From Sporobacter sp942492735 (GTDB lineage: Bacteria > Bacillota > Clostridia > Oscillospirales > Oscillospiraceae): a DNA stretch of 64,000 nt. The translations under genes were made by a program, and so were the position numbers. Shown one piece after another: positions 9,264 to 16,962 of this stretch. The notes below the pieces were generated by a model. That model saw only the letters and a program-made list of their open reading frames with translations, had not been told where the DNA came from and did no database searches. Numbering within the stretch: position 1 is the stretch's first letter; each line of letters starts with the position of its first letter. The DNA is taken from NCBI GenBank assembly GCA_942492735.1, contig OW818648.1, positions 558,001 through 622,000 on the forward strand, written 5' to 3'.

Positions 9264-9438
9264 GGGGAAGGTGGCACGACGTAGTCGTGACGGAAGAGGT
9301 AAGCCTGTAACGCGTAAATACCTGCTTATCAGTTGCATTTACTCTTTTCTCAAGAGATGCTTAAACGTTATATCAGCTACTTGTTACGCGTCACGGGGGC
9401 CACCTCATCAGTCACCTACGGTGACTGCTTCCCCTCGA
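9250..9438. mobile_element. MITE-like palindromic element with imperfect ~40-bp terminal inverted repeats
   Basis: The left arm (9260-9300) and the reverse complement of the right arm (9399-9438) share GAGGGGAAG, CAC, CGTAG, GTGAC and GA-GAGGT in the same order. An inner inverted repeat around ACGCGTAA (near 9310 and 9383) extends the symmetry. There is no transposase gene inside. The left end also forms its own hairpin (CCTTCCCC with GGGGAAGG). It supplies the last codons and stop of the preceding oxidoreductase. Confidence 0.7.
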
Positions 9439-9533
9439 GTGCATTGTCATAAACTTAAATTGTAAAGTAATTACACATTCAGAATTCGCATGAATTGTCA
9501 ATAATTATGCAAATAAGCATGACTGTTGTCAGC

Positions 9534-9683
9534 GTAGGGCGCGGCATCCTTGACGCGCCTTTCCTCTTCCGCGCCGCAGGTGCTGTCCGCGGAGCGGGAC
9601 CTACGTTGCGGTTGTTATCTTCACTCGGATGTAATTATCAGTAGCGCCAACAAGCGCGGCGCGTCAAGGATGCCGCGCCCTAC
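9534..9683. repeat. 150-bp element bounded by a perfect 26-bp inverted repeat
   Basis: Bases 9534-9559 and 9658-9683 are exact reverse complements (outer end GTAGGGCGCGGCATCC, inner end GACGCGCC). The GC-rich arms differ from the AT-rich surroundings. The interior has no convincing gene. It looks like a small non-autonomous transposable element or a strong RNA hairpin. Confidence 0.75.
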
Positions 9684-9765
9684 GTCCGAGCTTAAAACAA
9701 TTGGAATATTGCACCACAATAAGTTGATGACATAACCCCCGAGGAAGCCTTAGATTGTGACGAAA

Positions 9766-9796
9766 ACGCCGTGTTCCGAGATGTGGAACACGGCGT
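9766..9796 (-). terminator. Terminator after the MoeB/ThiF gene
   Basis: A perfect 12-bp stem (ACGCCGTGTTCC with GGAACACGGCGT) and 7-base loop lies 9 bases beyond the stop of the minus-strand thiF-like gene. T-rich sequence follows in both directions, so it may act bidirectionally. Confidence 0.75.
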
Positions 9797-9804
9797 CATA
9801 TTTT

Positions 9805-10476
9805 TCAGCACCATTTGAGCGGTATATCTTCCCACTCGCCTCTGAGCAAATCAAATTCCAGCAAGCGGTTCTTCAAGACACCCGGACGGTTTAGCAGCAG
9901 CTTCACTGTTTCGGCGGCCTGTACAGACGCGACAGCAGACGCTGTAAAGCAGAGGTTTCCGGATGCCAAGCCCTTCTCCCCGCTCCAGAAAAAAGTGGAA
10001 TCGTCGCCGGGCAGCACGACAAAAACGCGCCCGCGCCAACCGGAAATCGCGCCGCTGACGAGAGGGATTCTTAAACCGCTCGCGGCTTCCGCCAGAATCA
10101 TCCGCGCCGGTCCGTTGTCGAGCGCGTCGACGATTACATCATAGCCCGTTAATAGCGTCACCGCGTTCGACGCATCAACAAACGCATTGACGGGCTCGAC
10201 TGTCACGAGTGGATTCACAAGTCCCATGCGTTCCTTGGCGCACTGCGGTTTTGGTTTTCCGAGCGTCTCTTCGGACGACAACAGCTGCCGGTTTAAGTTG
10301 GAATCGGTAAATACATCACCGTCGACGACGGTCAGATGCCCAACGCCGATCCGGCCCAGAAATTCAATGATGTAACCACCCAGCCCACCGCAGCCTGCAA
10401 TCAGGATACGTTTGGACGACAGTTGTTCTTGTTCGGCCAAAGACAACGCCGGGGAATTCCTTTCGTAACGTGCCAT
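9805..10476 (-). CDS. MoeB/ThiF/HesA-family adenylyltransferase
   Basis: 223 residues, E1-like fold. ILIAGCGGLGGYIIEFLGRIG near residues 25-45 is the ATP-binding glycine motif, DGDVFTDSNLNRQLL follows with the catalytic Arg, and VDALDN marks the adenylate site. No CxxC zinc pairs are seen, so it belongs to the short zinc-less group. These enzymes adenylate the C-terminal GlyGly of MoaD/ThiS-like sulfur carriers. A MoaD-like protein ending in GG is encoded at 11726-11980 beside an AOR, which is the likely partner; similar AOR-MoaD-ThiF sets occur in other anaerobes. The ATG at 10476 has AGGAGGT upstream. It is a single-gene unit on the minus strand with a strong terminator. Confidence 0.88.
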   Translation of the reverse strand: MARYERNSPALSLAEQEQLSSKRILIAGCGGLGGYIIEFLGRIGVGHLTVVDGDVFTDSNLNRQLLSSEETLGKPKPQCAKERMGLVNPLVTVEPVNAFVDASNAVTLLTGYDVIVDALDNGPARMILAEAASGLRIPLVSGAISGWRGRVFVVLPGDDSTFFWSGEKGLASGNLCFTASAVASVQAAETVKLLLNRPGVLKNRLLEFDLLRGEWEDIPLKWC

Positions 10477-10592
10477 GCGTGACCTCCTAATAATAACGCT
10501 TTACTTTTTTATCCGCTATGATATATTTAACAACGTATCCTGTATATGGAAGGGACGAACTCATTTATGCGGCTTATTCGAGATAACTGCTC

Positions 10593-10668
10593 GGCACAGT
10601 GTTTTTGACAGCACCTGGTGTCGAGCTGAAACCGCTGTCAGATATACTGTGCCTTTTCGCTTTTTACT
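10593..10668 (+). other. Two-tier hairpin with T-rich tail upstream of the methyltransferase gene
   Basis: GGCACAGT (10593-10600) pairs with ACTGTGCC (10646-10653), and inside it GACAGC (10607-10612) pairs with GCTGTC (10634-10639), with a further small hairpin within. TTTTCGCTTTTT follows. The structure ends 22 bases before the methyltransferase ATG, so it could be a leader terminator/attenuator. It does not match a riboswitch class I recognise. Confidence 0.45.
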
Positions 10669-10689
10669 ATTTTGAAAAGGAGCAGTATA

Positions 10690-11463
10690 ATGAATTACAA
10701 TGAACTAAAAACAATTTGGCAAGGTGAAGAACAGCGCGCATTTTCCGGCTGGGATTTTTCGTACATAAAAGCACGTTGGCACTCGGACCCTCTGCCATGG
10801 GATTATAGAGCAATCGTCGATGACTATCTGGAGCCATCACACACGCTTCTGGATATAGGCACCGGCGGCGGTGAGTTTTTACTTACCCTGAATCACCCTT
10901 ATGAAAACACCTGCGTAACCGAAGCATGGTCTCCGAATGTGGCGCTTTGCCGGAATCGGCTCGAACCGCTTGGTATTCGTGTCCATGAGGTATCTGATGA
11001 CGCAAAGCAGCCGTTTCAGGACAACATGTTTGACATCGTGCTTAACCGTCATGCAGCATATGATTTGGATGAGGTATCGCGTATTTTGAAGCCTGGAGGC
11101 ATGTTTATCACGCAGCAGGTCGGTGGGGAAAACAATAGTATTCTTGCAAACCGTCTTAATCTCGATCATGAGCCGCTGAGTCCAAAACTCTCTCTCATGA
11201 CAGAAGTACCGGAATTTGAAGCGCACGGATTAGCTGTCAAATACAGCAACGAGGTCTTATCTGAGGTACGGTTTTACGACGTAGGCGCTGTTGTCTATTT
11301 CGCGAAAATTATTGAATGGGAGTTCCCGAATTTCTCGGTAGACCGGAATCTTTCACAACTATGTGCGTTGCAGGATGAACTCGTGCCAACCGGCTATGTT
11401 ACCAGTAACGAACATCGGTTTATCATCGCCGCGCAAAATATGAAAGCGGTTCGACATCCCTAA
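10690..11463 (+). CDS. Class I SAM-dependent methyltransferase
   Basis: 257 residues. LLDIGTGGGEFLL near residue 57 is motif I (SAM-binding GxGxG) and FDIVLNRHAAYDL near residue 112 is the post-I region; ILKPGGMFITQQV is the typical beta-5 motif. The start is ATG 10690, with AAAGGAGC seven bases upstream; the in-frame upstream codon overlaps this ribosome-binding site. The substrate is unknown: such proteins methylate small molecules, rRNA or proteins. It stands alone on the plus strand between minus-strand cofactor genes and is preceded by an unusual hairpin, so it may have its own regulation. A link to tungsten metabolism is not supported. Confidence 0.85.
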   Translation: MNYNELKTIWQGEEQRAFSGWDFSYIKARWHSDPLPWDYRAIVDDYLEPSHTLLDIGTGGGEFLLTLNHPYENTCVTEAWSPNVALCRNRLEPLGIRVHEVSDDAKQPFQDNMFDIVLNRHAAYDLDEVSRILKPGGMFITQQVGGENNSILANRLNLDHEPLSPKLSLMTEVPEFEAHGLAVKYSNEVLSEVRFYDVGAVVYFAKIIEWEFPNFSVDRNLSQLCALQDELVPTGYVTSNEHRFIIAAQNMKAVRHP

Positions 11464-11497
11464 AATTGGACTGGCGTAAAACACAAATCAATAAAAC

Positions 11498-11660
11498 TGT
11501 CATCCTGAGCATTGCCCAATCAGAACGTTTGTTCTGATTGGGCATTTTCGAAGGCTCTTTTTAACGTATATCGCATCGTTTTTGAAAGATTCGTCGTCAC
11601 TTCTCAATCGTTGCGCTGGCATTAGTTTACCTGAAGATTCTTCGCAGGCTCAGAATGACA
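11498..11660. repeat. Dispersed palindromic repeat, copy A (diverged, enlarged)
   Basis: It begins TGTCATCCTGAGC and ends CTTCGCAGGCTCAGAATGACA, with inner similarity to copies B-D (TTGCGCTGGCATTAGTTTACCTG, split here by differences). It is longer than the other copies because a terminator hairpin sits inside it. Confidence 0.6.
11514..11548 (+). terminator. Terminator after the methyltransferase gene
   Basis: A perfect 13-bp stem (GCCCAATCAGAAC with GTTCTGATTGGGC) with a short loop and ATTTT, 50 bases past the methyltransferase stop. It lies within a diverged copy of the dispersed TGTCAT...ATGACA repeat. Confidence 0.8.
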
Positions 11661-11725
11661 AACCGCCGGCATTTTATAATAATGACAGCTGTTTGTATAT
11701 GATCATTATAGTGAACCAGCTCTCT

Positions 11726-11980
11726 TTATCCGCCTAAAATCTTATAGAGTACCCGAACCTTATCGCCCTCGTGCATAATTGTTTCCCACTGTGCCGGGCG
11801 GCTATTGACGAGAAAGACAAAGCTCTGCTTGACTTCCTCGGATAACGCTTTGCTGACCTCATTCTGCGCAGCTTCCAACAGTGCATTAACGGTTGACCCG
11901 TCGGGAATCTCGTAGATACCGTCTCTCATGTCGCCGACAAGGTCTCTCACGCTGAATTTGACTTCCGCTTTCATCATCAC
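11726..11980 (-). CDS. MoaD/ThiS-like sulfur-carrier protein linked to AOR
   Basis: 84 residues ending in LYKILGG, the GlyGly terminus that is adenylated and thiocarboxylated in MoaD/ThiS proteins. The start overlaps the AOR stop by four bases (ATGA), so translation of the two is coupled. MoaD-like proteins provide sulfur for pterin dithiolene formation; small MoaD genes directly behind AOR genes are common in anaerobes and may serve tungstopterin synthesis. The MoeB-like protein at 9805-10476 is the likely activating enzyme. A conventional MoaD for general use may exist elsewhere in the genome. Confidence 0.85.
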   Translation of the reverse strand: MMMKAEVKFSVRDLVGDMRDGIYEIPDGSTVNALLEAAQNEVSKALSEEVKQSFVFLVNSRPAQWETIMHEGDKVRVLYKILGG

Positions 11981-13836
11981 ACCCCGCTGTAGAGATCTTT
12001 AATGACACATTCCAGGCCGCCGACCTCTTCTAAAAATTCCTTTGACGGAACACCGGTTTCGACGTCCCAGCCCAGCGCTTTGTAGAAATTATCCGCCATT
12101 AGCTCATTATCAACGGTGATACCCGTGAGCGGACCTTTTTCCATCGGCGGCTTTCCGACAAGGCGGTTGGATATATTAAAATCCTTGCGGCGGAAGCCCT
12201 CACGGAGATTAAACGCGTCCCGGATCGTAAACGCGCGCAGTCCGAGCTTCGTCCACGCCTCCGGTATAAAACCACAGCCTGTGATGGCGTCCGTGTATCT
12301 GTATTTGACGCCGGGACCGAGCAGAAATCCGGCGAAGCTGCAGAAACCGGAGAGATTATTAAACTCCCATTCCTCAAGACCCGCTCTGTCCCGCGCTCCG
12401 GTATCTTTATAATTGTATTTAACTTCCGGCGGTTGATGTCCGTAAGGCACGCCGAGTCCTCCCTTGACATGGCGGCCGGGCGTGGGATCGTATTGGAAGG
12501 TCCGTGCCAGTCCCGGATTATACCGCGAGCCGTGCATGGGTATTTCTATGCCGCTGGCGACTGTCAGGCATTCATGACCTTTGCCGAAATAATCGGCTGC
12601 GGCGCGGGAGGCGCGGTTGAGCGGCACGCCGACACCGCCGTAATCACAGATACGTTTTGTCATTGCGATAATAGCGTTGCTGTCGCCCCATTTTAGGTCT
12701 ATCCCGTCGAGCTCGTCGATCGTTAAAACGCCCTTCTCATAGCACTCCATAAGCCAGGCCAGCGTACCGCCGAAGGAAAGCACATCGTAGCCATATTCAT
12801 TGCAGTACCAGTTGCATAAGACCGCTGTTTCGGAATCGCCGTTCAATAACATGCTGCCGAACGCGCCGAGAGATTCGTATTCAGGCCGGCTCCCATGGAT
12901 GTCGTATTTGTCGTTCTTTACATGGTAAATAGCCCCGCACTGGACAGGACAGGCGTTACAACCGTTTTTGCCGATTTTGTACTTCGGGTCCATGACGGCA
13001 CCGGTGAGATTTTTAATCTGCTCCTCTGTCAGCTCGTCGGGTGTTCCGAGCCAGTTTTTGATCCCGGCGTCCGACATATAAACGCTGGAGTCATAATCCG
13101 ACGACGTCCCTGTCACTTTAAACTTGCCGACAGGTACAGCGCCGCGACCACTGGCGTGGTCGTTCCACTCTTTGTTGATAGCGGCAATCTTTTCATCATC
13201 GTGGACCGGCACAGTCTGTGTACCGCGGGCGACGACGCCCTTGAGCATCTTCGAACCGATCACAGCGCCTGGGCCGCCGCGGGCCGCCGCTCTATGGCAA
13301 TCCGTAATGACGGCCGCCATGTTGGACAGGTGCTCACCGCCGGGTCCGATGAGTGCCGTTGATATGCGGGTATCACCCAGCTCCGCCTTGATAGCAGCAT
13401 CCGTTTCAGACACCGTCTTGCCCCATAGAAGCGATGCGTCACGGAATTCGACTTTGCCGTCGTCAAGCAGCAGATAAACCGGTTTCTCGGAGATGCCCTT
13501 GACGAAAACGGCGTCGAAGCCGGCTTTCCGCATGAAAGGTCCGAAATTGCCGCCCGCCGAGGCGTCATTCCATCCATTCGTTACGGGCGATTTACAGACC
13601 ACCGAGTACCGTCCGCCCATAAACGTTTTTGTCGCGTTTGTTGGTCCGGAAACGAACCCGACGACACTTTCCGGCGCGAAGACCGGCGTATTTGCGGGCA
13701 TCAGGTCGTATAAATACCGAGCCCCTAAAGCGCTTCCGCCAAGATACTGTTTAGCCCATTCAATGCTTAAGTCCTGTATTTCATACGTCTTATCCGTCAG
13801 ATCAGCAATCAGAACCTTCCCGATATATCCGTCCAT
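11977..13836 (-). CDS. Aldehyde:ferredoxin oxidoreductase family tungstoenzyme (AOR 1)
   Basis: About 619 residues, typical AOR length. The N-terminal domain (GYIGKVLIADLTD, then LGGSALGARYLYDLMP) binds the bis-tungstopterin. GCNACPVQC near residue 292 gives three [4Fe-4S] ligands in C-x2-C-x3-C spacing, and a Cys near residue 500 (SGFCSF) fits the fourth. These enzymes interconvert aldehydes and carboxylic acids with ferredoxin. Of two adjacent ATG codons the second (13836) has better spacing from AAGGTGAT. It is coupled to the MoaD-like gene. The protein is strongly similar to AOR 2 at 16963 throughout, so the two are paralogues; the aldehyde range is not deducible. Confidence 0.93.
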   Translation of the reverse strand: MDGYIGKVLIADLTDKTYEIQDLSIEWAKQYLGGSALGARYLYDLMPANTPVFAPESVVGFVSGPTNATKTFMGGRYSVVCKSPVTNGWNDASAGGNFGPFMRKAGFDAVFVKGISEKPVYLLLDDGKVEFRDASLLWGKTVSETDAAIKAELGDTRISTALIGPGGEHLSNMAAVITDCHRAAARGGPGAVIGSKMLKGVVARGTQTVPVHDDEKIAAINKEWNDHASGRGAVPVGKFKVTGTSSDYDSSVYMSDAGIKNWLGTPDELTEEQIKNLTGAVMDPKYKIGKNGCNACPVQCGAIYHVKNDKYDIHGSRPEYESLGAFGSMLLNGDSETAVLCNWYCNEYGYDVLSFGGTLAWLMECYEKGVLTIDELDGIDLKWGDSNAIIAMTKRICDYGGVGVPLNRASRAAADYFGKGHECLTVASGIEIPMHGSRYNPGLARTFQYDPTPGRHVKGGLGVPYGHQPPEVKYNYKDTGARDRAGLEEWEFNNLSGFCSFAGFLLGPGVKYRYTDAITGCGFIPEAWTKLGLRAFTIRDAFNLREGFRRKDFNISNRLVGKPPMEKGPLTGITVDNELMADNFYKALGWDVETGVPSKEFLEEVGGLECVIKDLYSGV

Positions 13837-13959
13837 CATATCACCTTATTTTCAATAATAATGCACCTGCATCCAGTTAAAAGATATCATATCGACTTCT
13901 TCAATGCAATGTTTTAAACACCGACAGATTTATATGCTTTTTTAGACTTTTAAACAAAG

Positions 13960-13996
13960 CAAGGCTTGAACGCTGCCGTTCAGGCCTTGAATTTTT
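13960..13996 (-). terminator. Bidirectional hairpin between AOR 1 and the tungstate transporter
   Basis: A 12-bp stem (CAAGGCTTGAAC with GTTCAGGCCTTG, one G-T pair). On the plus strand a seven-T run follows directly. On the minus strand it lies about 75 bases after the tupC stop and is followed by CTTTGTTT, so it probably ends the tup operon. Confidence 0.65.
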
Positions 13997-14064
13997 TTGC
14001 TGTGTGTGTTGCTCGACGCTACTGATATCGTTTTGCCCGTAGCCGCCTTTTACCATTTGAGTGC

Positions 14065-14745
14065 TTACCCAACCGCCTGATAACGGAGAAACCGCACCAG
14101 CGCCGGGTCCTCGGGATGAAGCAGCAGCTCATCCGGCGTGCCGGTTTTTAAAATTTTTCCCTTATCCATAAAATGCACCTTGTCGCAGAGCGTCCGAATA
14201 TGCGCCAACTGGTGACTGATAATAATCCATGTGGCAGGAGCATCCCTTTGTATCCTCTTGATTTCCGCTTCAAAAAGTTCAACGCTGTCGACATCGAGAT
14301 TCGACAGGCTCTCGTCAATAACAATTAATTTCGGTTCGAAAATGAGCGCCCGCGCAATGGACAGCTTCTGCTGCTGACCCGACGAGAGTTTTCGCGCTGA
14401 TGTTTTCCTCTTGTCATCTAATCTGCAGAGATTCAGCCAGTACGACACTCTGCTCTCGTCCGGTGTTATTCCGCGCAGCTTGAGTGGATAAACCAGATTG
14501 TCATAAACGCTGTCGTACAGCATATATGGCTTTTGGCTTGTCATGGTGATATCCTGCGCAGTCAGACCGCCGAAATCAATCTCACGCCGCTGTGCCGGAA
14601 TGATGTCCATAATAATCTTTGCGAGGCTTGTTTTCCCGCTGCCGTTGGGTCCGATTAAACCATGAATCAGTCCGTCATCCAACACGAGCTTCTCAATCTC
14701 TATTTGAAAATCTTCAAAGTCTTTCCTGATATCAATAATTGTCAT
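14065..14745 (-). CDS. tupC: Tungstate ABC transporter ATP-binding protein
   Basis: 226 residues from ATG 14745. GLIGPNGSGKTSL near residue 30 is Walker A, KLSSGQQQKLSIARAL is the ABC signature and LIVIDESLSNLD the Walker B. It is short and lacks the C-terminal Mop/TOBE domain of ModC, as expected for TupC. The ATG at 14745 is preferred over a TTG 33 bases upstream because it gives the family start and follows AAAGGA; it overlaps the permease gene by 14 bases. It is the last gene of tupA-tupB-tupC. It powers high-affinity tungstate (or molybdate) uptake at the cytoplasmic face. Confidence 0.88.
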   Translation of the reverse strand: MTIIDIRKDFEDFQIEIEKLVLDDGLIHGLIGPNGSGKTSLAKIIMDIIPAQRREIDFGGLTAQDITMTSQKPYMLYDSVYDNLVYPLKLRGITPDESRVSYWLNLCRLDDKRKTSARKLSSGQQQKLSIARALIFEPKLIVIDESLSNLDVDSVELFEAEIKRIQRDAPATWIIISHQLAHIRTLCDKVHFMDKGKILKTGTPDELLLHPEDPALVRFLRYQAVG

Positions 14746-15406
14746 CGTACAGCTGTTCCTTTCGGAGTTGGTCCGCAATAATCTGGATAACGAACGCCAT
14801 GATAAGCAGCATCACACCCAGAATGATACCATCTGTGAATACGCCAGCACTTTTCAATGTGGATATGGTTGTTGTCATTGTTCTTGTGCTGTTTTTGATA
14901 TTACCGCCGACGAGAAGAACGGCACCGACCTCACTAATGGAGCGGCCGAACCCGGTGACAATGGCAAAATATATCTCGTTTCGCAGTTCTTTGAGAATCA
15001 GCTTGTTCGTCTGGCGTGCGTTCGCGCCGACGGTTTTGGCAAACATGCGGATGGACGGTGCAATCCGGGCAGCGTGGGTAAAAATCATCCCGCAGATGAT
15101 AGGGGTAATAATAATCGTCTGTGCTATGACCATACCCTGTATCGTAAACAACCAATTTAAAAATCCCAAAGGGCCCCTGCGCATCAGCAGCATGTAAACG
15201 ACAAGCCCAACGACGACGGACGGTAAGCCCATGAGTGTGCGGTTCACACGGATGATAATCCTTTTACCCGGAAACCTGTGGCGTTCGAGCCAAAGCCCCA
15301 TCGATATCCCAAGGGCTGAGGATATGATGGTTGAAAAAAAGGACATGATCAGTGTGACTCTGATAGAATCCAGCGTCCCCACCTGACTGAAAAAATCTGA
15401 AAACAA
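14732..15406 (-). CDS. tupB: Tungstate ABC transporter permease
   Basis: 224 residues with about five membrane segments, beginning near residues 13-35 (VTLIMSFFSTIISSALGISM). The cytoplasmic loop around residues 125-165 (AKTVGANARQTNKLIL, then GFGRSISEVGAVLLVGGN) is the EAA-type coupling motif contacting the ATPase and is close to that of TupB proteins. It lies between the binding-protein gene, about 60 bases upstream, and tupC, which overlaps its end. It forms the tungstate channel. Confidence 0.88.
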   Translation of the reverse strand: MFSDFFSQVGTLDSIRVTLIMSFFSTIISSALGISMGLWLERHRFPGKRIIIRVNRTLMGLPSVVVGLVVYMLLMRRGPLGFLNWLFTIQGMVIAQTIIITPIICGMIFTHAARIAPSIRMFAKTVGANARQTNKLILKELRNEIYFAIVTGFGRSISEVGAVLLVGGNIKNSTRTMTTTISTLKSAGVFTDGIILGVMLLIMAFVIQIIADQLRKEQLYDDNY

Positions 15407-15467
15407 TTTCTTACCTCCTGTTTTGAGGGAAAGGCGCAGCCGCCATAGCTTCCGCGCCTATTTTATC

Positions 15468-16400
15468 TTAGTCAGCGTTTGGTGTAAACAGGGGCTCTCC
15501 ATATTCCGCAACGCCAAACTGGGCGATGAGCTCCTGGACTTTATCGGAGCGAAGCCACTCGATGAAGGCATCGGCCGCCTCATTGTTGACATCCGGGAAC
15601 TTGTCGGGATTGACTGCAATGACACCGTACTGGTTTAGCAGATCCTTGGCGCCTTCGCAGATAATTTCAAGAGATATGCCATTATCGGCGTTAAGCTTCG
15701 TCGCGAGCCATGTTCCGCGGTCACAGAGGCAGTAGCCCTGCTTCTCGTCTGCCATGATAAGCGTGTCGCCCATACCGGAACCTGCCGATATATAGTTCGG
15801 ATTGCTCTCATTGTTCAGCGCCAGAGCCTTCCATATACCGAGCTCCTTTGTGTGTGTACCGGAGTCGTCTCCTCTTGAGATAAAAACCAGCTTATCGTTG
15901 AGAATCTGTGTAAAAACAGCAGCGATATCGTCTGTCTTTTTGATGGCTCCGTCGGTCGGGCCGACAATCACAAAGTCGTTATACATGACTTGAAAACGCT
16001 CCACGCCGTAACCATCCTTGACAAAGGCCTCTTCCTTGGCTTTGGCATGGACAAGAACAATATCGACCTCGCCGTCCATACCAAGCTGCAGTGCTTCACC
16101 TGTTCCCACGGCTGTCCACTTGAGTTCCCAGCCTGTCGCTTCAAAAAAGATCGGCGCAAGGTAATCCAGAAGACCGGTGTTGTCCGTACTCGTGGTTGTG
16201 GCCATGAGAAGCTCACCCTTCGGCGAAACAGGCGCCGGTGTTTCCTCGGCATTTGCCGAAGCCGAGGGCGTAGCCGACGGTTCTGTCGAAACAGCGGATG
16301 ATGAGGACGGTGACACAACGGCGTTATATGATTTTCCGCATCCGGCGAGAACCGGGAAAATCATCAGGCCCGCCAATAAAACTGCAAGTATCTTTTTCAT
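15468..16400 (-). CDS. tupA: Tungstate-binding lipoprotein
   Basis: 310 residues from ATG 16400, which has GGGAG upstream; the longer frame adds eight unlikely residues. A signal peptide ends in the lipobox LAGC (about residues 21-24), so it is a membrane-anchored binding protein. A Ser/Thr/Pro/Glu-rich linker follows, then LLMATTTSTDNTGLLDYL, the TTTS anion-binding motif of TupA, and VDIVLVHAKAKEE and SRGDDSGTH, also family motifs. TupA is selective for tungstate over molybdate in characterised cases. The gene follows a Moco/Tuco-like riboswitch, so import should be repressed when cofactor is abundant. The neighbouring AOR genes give the metal its purpose. Confidence 0.93.
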   Translation of the reverse strand: MKKILAVLLAGLMIFPVLAGCGKSYNAVVSPSSSSAVSTEPSATPSASANAEETPAPVSPKGELLMATTTSTDNTGLLDYLAPIFFEATGWELKWTAVGTGEALQLGMDGEVDIVLVHAKAKEEAFVKDGYGVERFQVMYNDFVIVGPTDGAIKKTDDIAAVFTQILNDKLVFISRGDDSGTHTKELGIWKALALNNESNPNYISAGSGMGDTLIMADEKQGYCLCDRGTWLATKLNADNGISLEIICEGAKDLLNQYGVIAVNPDKFPDVNNEAADAFIEWLRSDKVQELIAQFGVAEYGEPLFTPNAD

Positions 16401-16496
16401 TTCAATCTCCCTTTTATTTAACATAATAGCTCACGATAAGATGTGACACGCACAGGTTGTTCAGAACGCCAAAGACGACGGTGCGGGTGAAACTGC

Positions 16497-16590
16497 ACAA
16501 AAAAAGCCCTCCGAAGCCAGTCGACACGCGTACCCAAAGCGGCTACACCAGGCTCTAGATGCCTGGTTGTGTTAACTGATTCCGGAGAGC
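16497..16590 (-). promoter_or_regulatory. Moco/Tuco-type riboswitch with ligand-stem terminator, upstream of tupA
   Basis: Read on the minus strand, the RNA begins GCUCUCCGGAA, contains a CCAGGC/GCCUGG hairpin, then GUAGCCGCUUUGGGUA, and closes with GACUGGCUUCGGAGGGC. These blocks, in this order, match my recollection of the molybdenum/tungsten cofactor RNA motif (RF01055). The closing stem pairs about 15 of 16 positions between 16575-16590 and 16506-16521. Seven U residues follow directly (16505-16499), so the aptamer stem itself would form an intrinsic terminator when ligand is bound. The tupA start is about 100 bases downstream. An Rfam covariance search would settle it. Confidence 0.72.
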
Positions 16591-16683
16591 AGCTCGTCCA
16601 CCGCTCCCGCGAATTTATTAGCGATATTCAATCCGTCAGGATTATTTTCGTCAAAATGGTCCGACAGAGTCTGTGATATAAGT

Positions 16684-16713
16684 ATATTACAAACCGGACG
16701 CACTCTTTGTCAA
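16684..16713 (-). promoter_or_regulatory. Promoter of the tup leader
   Basis: On the minus strand, TTGACA (16713-16708) and TAATAT (16689-16684) are separated by 18 bases. Transcription would begin near 16677 and run through the riboswitch at 16590-16497 into tupA. Confidence 0.6.
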
Positions 16714-16962
16714 TGAGGATATGGCCGAAATTTCCGCCTGGTATTCGTGTATACTTCTAAACCGACGGCTGCGCCCTTTATTATATCATTCTATTTTACC
16801 ACGGTGCGAGCATAATGACGATAATAAACGAGAGAAGAATCGTAAGACGATACAGATTCACCGATGTTTTTTTATAAATATACATATATGTCTCCACCGT
16901 CTTTTATTGTATAATAAAACAAACCTCTATTTTTGATTGACGAAAGGCTGGGATACTGTTTT

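Noticed and set aside
10475..10675. 66-residue plus-strand ORF before the methyltransferase
   Set aside because: It runs through the two-tier hairpin, has no family match and no good start site.
16591..16962. Second cofactor riboswitch controlling AOR 2 on the plus strand
   Set aside because: The conserved blocks are oriented for the minus strand only and nothing comparable precedes the AOR 2 start.
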